A DNA stretch of 32,950 nucleotides from Lactifluus volemus. Lineage: Eukaryota; Basidiomycota; Agaricomycetes; Russulales; Russulaceae. Made by a program: the position numbers and the translations under genes. The stretch covers positions 1 through 32,950 of the forward strand of contig WTXI01000374.1 of assembly GCA_022376515.1 (NCBI GenBank). Reading direction: 5' to 3'. Positions 1 to 8,862 of this stretch are shown one piece after another. The stretch's first letter is position 1. Each line of letters opens with the position of its first letter. A model generated the notes under the pieces. It saw only the letters and a list, made by a program, of their open reading frames with translations. It was not told the DNA's origin and made no database searches.

Positions 1-1212
1 TACGGCACGAGCGTACAGTATCAGTGCCTCCTAGATCCCAAGCAAGGGTGAGGATGTATTGTGTACAATGAATGAACGTACGCACCAGCAAACAAAGAAG
101 AAGCGACCACTTCAAATTCTCTCTCCCGACTTCCGTTGTAACATCTTGTATATTGTGGGTGACAAATGAGGCAGGTGCAGTCCCTTCGTCTTAAGTGAGA
201 GGTTGGGAGGTTGGGGGTCAGCTCCAGTTGCTCAACCATCAAGGAGGCCAGGGCCTACCATTTCATGCATAGCAAATTGGAATGGCGTCTCGACGAAACG
301 GTTGAGGATTTCTTTGCTTCGGAAGCTTCCCTCTTGAAACCGTCCCAGGAAACCACGCTGGAACGTATTTCACTGGGCAGGTAGGTAACGGAGATTCCAG
401 CTACGGAGCCAAGGACATAGAAAGGTGACTTACAGAGAGGCAGAAAGTCAACCAGGTACGCTCCTGGTTCTGTGAATCGTGAGAAATTATTCAGAGTAGT
501 TTCTGCGATCGTGATGATTGGGTCCCTTGCTCTTGTGCCTCGTAACCGTAGGCGATACGAACAATAATTGCACCCGCAGCGCTAAATGGCAGGCATGATT
601 TGAATATCCTATCTCAGAACAAAAAATGCTACGTACCTGCGAAGGTGTTGTTGAACGTTGTCTGGATCGCGAAGCGTCGCTCTCAAGTACTTTCGAACCT
701 CGGATTCGAATAGGTGATCGAACTTCTCCAGGGACTCTCTCGTCCCAATAACCCGATGTATATACTTGCGCGATTCCTTCAGCCGTGATCCATAATTCTG
801 AGATGAAGTCCACCCCCGAAGCCGGCAAGTTTGAAGGCCATTATCAAGTCTGGCCTATCGAGCAGGTCATACCTTTCTTATCAAGAAGCTCGATTGCAAC
901 ATCGACATCATTAAGTATGATCAATGGTTGACCGGCGGCGTCGGCATAGACTATGTCGCCTTAGATAATGTCTATTGTCAGGATGAATGCGGGGAAATAT
1001 AGGCTGGGTTACAAACCATATTTGCGAGCCCAATCTGTGTAGATAGTAGGAAAGTTGGTGTTTGGTATGTCGAACAAGTTTCCGATCAATGGCCACCCTT
1101 TTGGCCCAGGAGGCAAGGGAAGGCGGGTCCTTTTAGAAAGGAAGTACGAGGGAATGAGAACGAGGATCAGAGCTAGGACAACACCGAGCCAAATTTGAGG
1201 AGGGATGGCCAT
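1..1212 (-). pseudogene. Cytochrome P450 copy A, frameshifted pseudogene, cut by window edge
   Basis: This is the N-terminal two thirds of a microsomal P450. It starts with ATG at 1212, a membrane anchor (LALILVLIPSYFL) and the proline-rich hinge [11 protein letters not shown]. It aligns almost base for base with copy B (3791-5855) and keeps its splice sites, including a 14-nt microexon at 17-30. Compared with B it lacks single bases at about 869, 820, 528, 315 and 340, in exons 2 to 4, so the reading frame is lost repeatedly. One feature is older than B: an intron at 190-258 (gtaggc...ttaag) that B lacks and copy C has at the same codon. The window begins just downstream of the microexon, so the heme-binding end is not visible. 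Most of the differences from B are one-base deletions, several in short C runs, so sequencing or assembly error should be excluded before calling it dead. Confidence 0.85.
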
Positions 1213-1729
1213 TAGTTGCCAGTGGATGTAGATGCCGGAAAGAGGCCCATACCGGATTGCGACCCCAGGATTTTATAGCAAGTCCAGCGTCTATAGCAGC
1301 ATAAGGTGCCATCAGAAAATATTCCCTCTGGGTGGGGGTATTCCGCGGAGATTGTGGCGGGACATTAGAGAAAACTTCCAGGCCCGCCGCCGTGGCCAAA
1401 CCTTCGCGTACGCCCGACAGAGTCACCATCTGTCAGTTGGACCTCGACTAGGCAGTTGTCATGCCTGGAATGCAAGAACATTCTCAGACCTGATCTCCCA
1501 GTCATTCGCAGTTGCTAACTTAGTTTCCCCAAACGAAGTTGATGAGAAAGTAAGCGCAGGGGCTCGGATAAGAATAACAACCATATTTGGTGCTCGTGTC
1601 CATGGCTGAATCTCAGCGCTCTCTGATAGTGAAAACACTTTTACCGCGGCGTTTCTCGGCACTTTTGCCCGCCCCTGACCGCCGGTAGGCTAGTCCGAGT
1701 CTTCGCACTATATTGTATCCGGTCTTCGC

Positions 1730-1813
1730 CACATCACCTCTTCGTCAATTCCATTCAATTTCCCATGTGACAGCCTGGGGTCAATTGAATGGAACTGGTG
1801 GAGAGGTGATGTG
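1730..1813. repeat. 84-bp fold-back (inverted repeat) upstream of P450 A
   Basis: The ends CACATCACCTCT (1730-1741) and AGAGGTGATGTG are perfect reverse complements. The inner part TTCCATTCAATT pairs with AATTGAATGGAA, giving arms of about 33 bp with few mismatches around a short loop. A decayed copy lies at 6384-6472 upstream of P450 B. It could be a small MITE-like element or a structured regulatory element; the sequence alone does not decide. Confidence 0.8.
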
Positions 1814-2011
1814 AAAAAAAAGACACCAGCGCTTCGAATTACCATCGATTTGCACAGTCAGTGTGACTGACGACATATGTGACCACCTTCAAGTCCATGG
1901 CAGAATCTGGCTGCATATCAGAACGACTTGCCGATCTGACTGTTGGCACGTGATTACCCACGAGGAAGGATACGCGGAATGACGCGAGGGAAAATATATA
2001 GAGTCGCTGCT

Positions 2012-2270
2012 AAACAGATTGAACCCCAAAGTTAGTCTGGATGGCCTGGACGAGTCTACCGTGTCGGTGGCAGTGAGGCACTGTTTTCTCGTTGGGAGTG
2101 AGGCGTCGGGATTTCGAAATTGATATCAAGGGATTTGGGATTTGGTGAGGCATATGGCCGTTGTCTCGGGTGGGATGTGCCCAAAATCAACGATACAGAG
2201 ATGTGAGGTCGGTTGTATACGAGAGAAGTCTTGGCAACGACGGTAATGAGATTTCCCCGAAAGTAGGACC
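2012..2270 (-). pseudogene. F-box gene relic
   Basis: Read on the minus strand, this matches the F-box gene at 29663-31046. The block at 2012-2058 matches the reverse complement of about 30610-30656. The block from about 2060 matches the reverse complement of about 30455 down to 30250. About 150 bp in between is missing, several bases differ, and no open frame survives. Only the LRR-like C-terminal half is represented; the F-box itself is absent. Similarity beyond about 2270 is too weak to claim. It shows that the F-box family at the far end of the window is dispersed. Confidence 0.75.
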
Positions 2271-2615
2271 TGAGGAGCCTGAGCGGGTGATGGCGACAGG
2301 CATCAGAGTGGTGGCTTCAAGTTGCGGTATTCCCATTCACATGCCTCTGCAAGCAAGGTTTCAATGACACTGTTGCCCAGTGCTGTTTCTAGTTCATTAA
2401 TGTGTCGAATTCAGCTTCAATTTATCGCAAAGCTCCCACTCATAACGAATAACAAGGGCTTGTTTGAAGCCTGGTCGGGGTGATGTGGCCAAGGGGAGAG
2501 CACCCTTTGAGCCCAATTTGAGCCTGCTTTTAGCCAGCGAGGGGGTCGGATACCGCTGGCCGCGCGCTGGCCCGCTGCGATCAGGATCACGTGGCCTTTC
2601 CAGCGGCGGCTGTCC

Positions 2616-2872
2616 TAAGGTAGGGTTCATTCGCAATCGACATCATCACATGACTTGTTGTAAGCCATAGAAAGTTTGGTAGACAGTGACTAAATGGCTA
2701 TTAACTCTGCACAGCATTCAAAAATAAAAAATGTGCCTCCGTTACAGCCTGCATATTTCCATTCTTGAAGGCCTAACGGAGCCCTTTTGACTCATTATGT
2801 AGATTTGTGGCCAGTGATAGCCCTTTTGCATAACTCACGTGATGATGCGCATTTCGAATGAACCCTACCTTA
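2616..2872. mobile_element. MITE-like element with about 40-bp terminal inverted repeats
   Basis: The left end TAAGGTAGGGTTCATTCG (2616 onward) and the right end CGAATGAACCCTACCTTA (to 2872) are exact reverse complements. The arms continue inward as an imperfect inverted repeat through atcatcac(a/g)tga. The 257-bp interior has no coding potential. The element begins with TA and ends with TA, which would fit a TA target-site duplication of the Tc1/mariner class. A single related arm, about 70% similar by eye, is seen at 6690-6728. Confidence 0.75.
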
Positions 2873-2954
2873 ACTACCCCCAGTCCCCGCACTTCGTGGC
2901 ATCGCACGCCGCTCGCACGCCGCAAGGCCATAGCAGATTGAGAACAAGTGGCCT

Positions 2955-3340
2955 GACAACCCACATGGCTACCAGCTTACCGTGCACTCTACCACCCATC
3001 CTTCGGCCAACCCCCAGATTTCATGCAGGGAATCGCCAAGTCACCTCAACTGATCTTTTGCACCGCAGTTAGGCTCCTCACTGAACATGCTTTCACGGGA
3101 GAATACAACACTAGAAACCGGACGCACACCCAGGACCCGCACGGTTGCCAGTGCGGCCACGCCCGCCTACGTCATCACTGAGTGCCCGCTTTTCCAGGCT
3201 GCCTTTAATCGCCACGACAAAATTCCCGACTTATCCCCACACATCATTTTCGGGACGCGGTCAGGCGATGAAGCCCTCGTGAAGTTCCTCGATGAGACCC
3301 AAGCCTACGTTCGACCGAGGAGCCCTCCCTGAGGACCCCT
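2955..3340 (+). pseudogene. Non-LTR retrotransposon 3' tail (RT/RNase H C-terminus), 5'-truncated
   Basis: One frame, open up to about 3180, reads FMQGIAKSPQLIFCTAVRLL then TEHAFTGEYN and HGCQCGH. A second frame (about 3160-3332) continues with YVITECPLFQAAFNRH and ends EALVKFLDETQAYVRPR. Together this is the typical C-terminal end of fungal LINE-type polyproteins: a conserved RLLTxHAFxGEY block, the zinc-knuckle-like CxCG...HVIxxCPLF motif, and a final helix. A frameshift near 3175 separates the two parts. The reverse transcriptase and most of RNase H are absent, as expected for a 5'-truncated insertion. A C-rich stretch follows (cccaccacacccacccactc), perhaps its 3' UTR. No poly-A tail or target duplication was recognised. 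Confidence 0.75.
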
Positions 3341-3790
3341 CCCACCACACCCACCCACTCACCCATCCATAACCCTCTCACCTTCCTCCTTTAAATACCC
3401 TCATACCATATACTCTTGCTCCAGGTCCGTGTAGCATACGTAGCCGAGCGCGTCTTAATCTCTCCGCCTCCACGTACAAGAGCAAAAGAGTAGTCGCAAG
3501 TGGATTGCTCCCTTTTCACAGCTTTTGTATCATCCTTGGGATCGTCATATTCAAGGTTTGGGGGTACTAATTCTCGCTACTTGCTTCCCTTCTCTCGACA
3601 ATATTCCTTCTTGCTTTCCACTCTGGCGTGGGAATTACGCGTATCACTGGCAAGCCGCAACGCTTTTCCCTACCGATCCAAGTGGGCGGCTTGACAGACT
3701 CTAACGCTTCATCCCCCTTTTGCGGGCAGGCATGATGCCTTGCAACCCTGGACAGTTTCTAACATGACAGTATCTTAACTCAAAACGTAT
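3341..3790. other. Intergenic, no gene seen
   Basis: A pyrimidine-rich stretch (3341-3420) is followed by unremarkable sequence up to the stop codon of P450 B. The short open frames (for example 3500-3694) show no recognisable motif. Confidence 0.6.
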
Positions 3791-5855
3791 TCACGAATGG
3801 AGGACAAGCTGTTCTGCCGATGCTGAGCGAGGCTTGATGTTACATCTGAATTTCTCCGGATGGCTATCACGTAACCTTCAGCAGAAAGTAGGTAAACCGA
3901 GGGTGGAGATATACCTGATCAATGTAGGGGTATATTTGCCCTCGGGTGTAATCTCCACTCCATTCTCAACCACCTTTGATATACGGAACGCCGCCAATGA
4001 GGTGGCAATTGCAAGCCACACCGTCGTGTCCGCGAATTGTTGTCCTATGTATCAGATCAGCGGCGACTCTCGAATACGCTCCAAAGAACATACCAGCACA
4101 GATCCTTCGTATGCAATCATATGTGAGAATTCGTGTTGTTACATAGATGGTGAAGGGCTTACCGCCGTCCGAAGCCAAACACACATGATCGGGGGTTTCG
4201 TTCCGCGAATTTACCGTTGCTTGGGATGAAGCGATCTGGATAGAAATGATCCGGATCGGCATATACCACAGGGTCGTGGAGCATTTTCCTAGTCTCGTTA
4301 GCTTTGCCGAGGCGCCACGCGACTCGACAAACCGCACCATAAATTTGGGATGATGATCGAGCCTTTCGGAATATAATACCCTCGCAATACGTGGTCGTCT
4401 GTGGTCCTGTGAGCCCCTCCTGCGTAGCGGTCATTCCCTCTCGCGACAGAGTATATGTCATTAGGACGAACCAGTTGGTATGACAGGTCGCCAGCGAAGA
4501 ACCTCACTGACCAGAGCATTGACGTAAGGCAGGCTATCACGATCGGCAAGGTTTGGGAGCCTATCGTTTCCCACGACATGATCAATTTCATGTTGGGCCT
4601 TGTGCTGAGCATCTGGGAAAAGGGTCATGGCAAGATAGAAGGTGTATAGCGCGGAAAGGGTCTGTATTAGTCTTAGGTGAGTATATCATATGATTCATTT
4701 ACGGCACGAGCGCACAGTATCAGTGCCTCCTAGATCCCAAGGCAAGGGTGAGGATGTATTGTGTTACAATGAAGGATGAATTTACGCACCAGCAAACAAA
4801 GAAGAAGCGGACCATTTCAAATTCTCTCTCCCGACTTCCGTTGTAACATCTTGTATGTTGCGGGTGACAAATGAGGCAGGTGCAGTCCCCTTTGTCATTT
4901 CATGCATAGTAAATTGGAATGGTGCCTCGACAAAACGGTTAAGGATTCTCTTTGCTTCGAAAGCTTCCCTCTTGAAACCCGCCCCAGGAAACCACGCTGG
5001 AACGTATTTCACTGGCAGGTAGGTAACAGAGATTCCAGCTACGGAGCCAAAGACATAAAAGGTAACCTACAGAGAGGGAGGAAGTCAACCAGGTACGACC
5101 CTGGTTCTGTGAATCGTGAGAAATTATTCAGAGTAGTTTCTGCGATCGTGATGATTGGGTCCCCTTGCTCTTGTGCCTCGTAACCGTAGGCGATACGAAC
5201 AATAATTGCACCCGCAGCGCTAAATGGCAGGCGATGATTTGAATATCCTATCTCAGAACAAAAAAACGCTACGTACCTGCGAAGGTGTTGTTGAACGTTG
5301 TCTGGATCGCGAAGCGTCGCTCTCAGATACTTTCGAACCTCGGATTCGAATAGGTGATCGAACTTCTCCAGGGACTCTCTCGTCCCAATAACCCGATGCA
5401 TATACTTGCGCGATTCCTTCAGCCGTGGTCCATAATTCTGAGATGAAGTCCACTCCCCGAAGCCGGCAAGTTTGAAGGCCATTATCAAGTCTGGCCTATC
5501 TGAGCAGGTCATACCTTTCTTATCAAGAAGCTCGATTGCAACGTCGACATCATTAAGTATGATCAATGGTTGACCGGCGGCATCGGCATAGACTATGTCG
5601 CCTGAGATAAATGTCTATTGTCAAGATGAATGCGGGGAAATATAGGCTGGGTTACAAACCATATTTGCGAGCCCAATCTGTGTAGATAGTAGGAAAGTTG
5701 GTGTTTGGTATGTCGAACAAGTTTCCGATCAATGGCCATCCTTTTGGCCCAGGAGGCAACGGAAGGCGGGTCCTTTTAGAAAGGAAGTACGAGGGAATGA
5801 GAACGAGGATCAGAGCTATGACGGCACCGAGCCAACTTTGAGGAGGGATGGCCAT
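3791..5855 (-). CDS. Cytochrome P450 monooxygenase, copy B, intact, 11 exons
   Basis: This is a heme-thiolate monooxygenase, probably ER-anchored through residues 9-25, oxidising an unknown small molecule with electrons from P450 reductase. Proposed exons: 5660-5855, 5277-5601, 5071-5219, 4790-5011, 4716-4729, 4472-4661, 4338-4419, 4163-4288, 4094-4104, 3915-4044, 3791-3863. All junctions are GT-AG and in frame, giving 505 aa, the usual fungal P450 length. Landmarks: hinge [11 protein letters not shown], helix I motif AGGTDTT (297-303), helix K ExxR (E355-R358), and FGFGRRICAG with heme ligand Cys437. The helix I motif is encoded by a 14-nt microexon, and Cys437 lies in an 11-nt microexon. 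Compared with A and C, one intron is cleanly missing inside exon 4. It most resembles the broad group often auto-named O-methylsterigmatocystin oxidoreductase-like; the substrate cannot be read from the sequence. Confidence 0.9.
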
Positions 5856-5907
5856 AAGTTGGGTGTAGATGCCGGAAAGGGGCTTATACCGCATTGCGAT
5901 CCCAGGA

Positions 5908-5914
5908 TTTTATA
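5908..5914 (-). promoter_or_regulatory. TATA box of P450 B
   Basis: On the minus strand this reads TATAAAA, 53 bp upstream of the ATG. The same sequence at the same distance precedes copy A (1271-1277). Confidence 0.55.
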
Positions 5915-6383
5915 GCAAGTCCAGCGTCTACTGTAGCATAAGGTGCCATCAGAAAATATCCCCTCTCTGGGTGGGGTATTCCGCGGAGATCGTGGCTTCC
6001 AGGCCCACCATCGTGTGGCCAAACCTTCGCGACACCCCGACCGAGTCACGCCATCTGTCAGTTGGACCTCGACTAGGCAGCTGTCATGCCTGGAATGACC
6101 TGAACAAGAACATTCTCAGACCTGATCGGCCTCATCTCCCGGTCATTCGCAGTTGCTAACTTAGTTTCCCCAAACGAAGTTAGTGAGAAAGTAAGCGCTT
6201 GAGTAAGCGCATCTCTGAAATCTCAGCGCTCTTCAGCCCTGCAGCCCTGATACTGTAAACGTGGATGGGCGATACATATGAACTCTGTTACCGCGGCGTT
6301 TCTCGGCACCTGTTGCCGCCCCTGGCTGCCAGTGGCCAGTCCGAGTCTTCGTACTATATTGTAACTGGCCTTCGTCAGTGAAG

Positions 6384-6472
6384 CGTCACATCACCTCCGT
6401 CGAATCCATTCAATGTTTCACGTGACAACCTGGGGTCAATTGAATGGAATTGATGAAGGGGTAATTGTGACG
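6384..6472. repeat. Eroded fold-back upstream of P450 B
   Basis: The ends CGTCACA and TGTGACG and the inner pair ATCCATTCAAT/ATTGAATGGAAT are complementary, but the middle of the arms has diverged. It is the duplicated counterpart of the better-preserved hairpin at 1730-1813. Confidence 0.65.
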
Positions 6473-6575
6473 AATACCTGATGCAAACTGCATCTTATCC
6501 ACCATACCAACGCTTTCGAATCACCATTGACACCGTCAATGTGACTGATGACATTTGTGACGACCTTCATGCGTT

Positions 6576-8390
6576 CCGTCAACTTGGATTCAGCTTGGGT
6601 TGGGGCGGTGTCTCATGCGTGTGGCTGCGAGCGACGTCTAGGTTTCGTGTCCATGTGAATTGATTTATTAATAAAGTTCTGGCCAGCAGGTTGTGACTGT
6701 GGACCCTTCGAAAATGACCTACCTTTACTCCTCCAAATATCCCATATCTTACGCACTGCATTGGTTTGGAGCATGAGGACATGTCTGTGCTCAAGACCGA
6801 AATAGATCGGTACAGTGAATGGTGAGATGTACAAATATGCGAACTGCTGCTGCTGCATGTACGTTAAAATGTTGGTTGCAAATGCAGGTGATGTAAATCA
6901 ACTGAAATGGTCGGGGAAAACGCCGACCCCGGAGCCCGAGCCGGGGAAAAAGGTTAGTCGATATTAGGTCATACAAAGACCATGCATGACATGCGTTACT
7001 GTATTCATGCGGTTCACATCATCTCTTGCCTATTTCATTTTGGAATTGACAAGTATCATATAATACAGCCTTGTGATATTCCAGGTGTTCTTCGGGCACG
7101 ACAGGATGAAAAGAGGTTGAGCGAGAGTCGCGCTTGTGATAGCAAATTAATTCCACTTGTGGGCATTTTACAATGTAATCCTATTCAGTTTTTGCCGACT
7201 GAATTGGATTACTGTCTATTGCACAGTTTTTAAAGTGACGATCAGTTACCCGATAAACGGGCCAGACCAATTCCCCATGGGCAAGTGCCGGTGTTGCCTG
7301 CTCCGAGGTCTGAGCTTTTTGTATGGGACAAACGAAGATTACAACTGTTTCGTCCACTAGATTACTGTATAGGCACTTTTCTTCCGAACCCATCCCGTGC
7401 GCGTCAGTGAAAGATTTGGAGAGGCAAAGATAGGCCACTGGCACCTCCGCGCTGGAGGTTGTCGCAAGGGTCGTTTGAGGGGCCGCCATATTTGCTGTCT
7501 GTTTGCCGGCCGGAACTTAAACTACAATCATTTCGCTTGCTTGCACACACCACATCCTTGGGCCCAGGACTAAGGACTGCCAAGTAAGTTGCGCCATTTC
7601 TCATCTTTTAGTTGGCTGGTCTCTCGTATCATCGTCCCCAGACTTTCTGTAATTAAACATGGTTTCTATCCAAAGCTATTGTGAATTATGGCATGTATAA
7701 CAAAGGAGGCTGATCGGTAAAATCGTAAAATGGGTTTAGATTTCACACCTACGCGATTTACTCAGGGACTACACGTCCAATTTTGTTGTTACCGTGATCA
7801 TATCAGCTGCGTCTCGTTTGGTTCCGTGAACCCGATATACTTGGTAGAAATAGGAAGTCAGGGACCGAGCCTCGAGTCGTGGAGTGTCTCGGTGACATAT
7901 GAGAAGAGCGGTATCTTGCGTATCAGGGAGAAATAAATTGGCCTCACAAAGTTACAGCGCCAGCAGAGGGACCTTCCACGTGACGACGGGACGTATGCTT
8001 CGATTTGAGAGCCCGACACGGAAGACAGTAGCTCGTGAGAATGGTCTGAAAAGGAATATAATAGCAGCTCAGGATCCTGCTCTATTTCTACATGGAATAC
8101 ATTTATACAGTGCTGTACATGCTAGAAATAAAAGCCGGTATTGATTGAGACAGTGGGTGCTGAGATATTTCAAGATTACGAGCCTCTGATGAATACGAAC
8201 AGCTGATTGACGATAGTATTTTGGTCAAAGCCGTGATAATATGAACGCCTAGGTTTTCAATTCTAGGGACGTTGATTCTGCCCTAACTTAAGTTGTGAGA
8301 GAGTGCCCTGGATCTGCCCTGGATCCGGATTTTCTTTGGAACGGGCCGGAATGCCCCAAACCTCGGCACACCTTCCAGATAGAAGATGTT
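6576..8390. other. Intergenic, no gene seen
   Basis: No open frame here has recognisable protein motifs or plausible exon structure. Small items: a lone arm related to the 257-bp MITE at 6690-6728, a GC-rich hairpin CCCCGG...CCGGGG near 6927-6946, and a short tandem duplication CCCTGGATC at about 8307-8327. The rest shows nothing. Confidence 0.55.
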
Positions 8391-8620
8391 GACAGGCGTA
8401 CATACCAACGTGTACCCCCTCCCCTTCAGACCTCCCTTTCTGATCAGTCACCACACACTACGATTTCTACCAAAAAAAAAAAAGGACGGAATACAGTCAA
8501 CCATGGTACTAGATACTATAGGCTTAATTCTGTGATGATTGAGCAAGAAATGGGTGAGAAATTTAGAAGTGATCAGAAAGGGGGGGTCTGATCAGAGAGG
8601 GGTACACATTAGTATCTGTC
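8391..8620. mobile_element. Fold-back/MITE-like element, about 230 bp
   Basis: The left arm starts GACAG, then has ATACCAACGTGTACCCC followed by a C/T-rich run ending CTTTCTGATCA (8391-8446). It is mirrored by the right arm, whose reverse complement reads GACAGATACTAATGTGTACCCC and then ends CTTTCTGATCA (8570-8620). The left arm has a 6-base insertion after GACAG. The 120-bp centre carries a run of 12 A and no coding content. Target duplications were not identified. The right arm also contains its own small hairpin, TGATCAGA/TCTGATCA around a G-rich loop. Confidence 0.6.
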
Positions 8621-8862
8621 TCATCACGCATGTCATTCAATATTCGGAACGCAACAGAAAGAGACACCAGGACCGCAGGCCAGCGGCAACGTGGCAAATG
8701 GCCGGGGTAAAGTTATGCCCGAAACGCCGTTTAGTGCTCGTATAGCCGTGACAACTGTGCGTATATTCAGGGGAATCTGGGCATCGCCCTCAGGGCTGCG
8801 AAACAAGAATTATTACCCCGCCAAGCTTCCGCCCTGGTTCTGCGAGACGAATTCACTAGTAT

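Larger units (their letters stand above)
1..1890. repeat. Segmental duplication, copy 1 (P450 A plus promoter)
   Basis: This stretch is a direct copy of 4700-6570. Similarity covers the P450 gene body, a TATA box (TATAAAA on the minus strand, 1271-1277, 59 bp before the ATG), about 600 bp of promoter and upstream DNA, and a fold-back sequence at 1730-1813. Small indels are scattered through it, and similarity fades around 1890, in the block reading gtgactgacgacat. Both copies have the same orientation, which indicates tandem duplication. Confidence 0.85.
4700..6570. repeat. Segmental duplication, copy 2 (P450 B plus promoter)
   Basis: This is the direct partner of 1-1890. It covers exons 1-4 and the 14-nt microexon of P450 B, its promoter, and the eroded fold-back at 6384-6472. 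The left boundary only reflects where copy 1 meets the window edge, so the true duplication may be longer. Confidence 0.85.

Noticed and set aside
2397..2670. Overlapping open frames on both strands, ending KVGFIRNRHHHMTCCK on the plus strand
   Set aside because: The end falls inside the MITE inverted repeat, and the similarity to other frames (2773-2964, 6579-6794) reflects the repeat arm, not a protein.
5253..5453. Minus-strand frame beginning MDFISELWTTAEGIAQVY, also seen at 487-828
   Set aside because: It is an out-of-frame reading of P450 exon 2. The true frame ([19 protein letters not shown]) overlaps it.
7181..7604. Overlapping minus-strand frames in the 6.6-8.4 kb spacer
   Set aside because: There is no motif, no splice-linked continuation and no similarity to other parts of the window.
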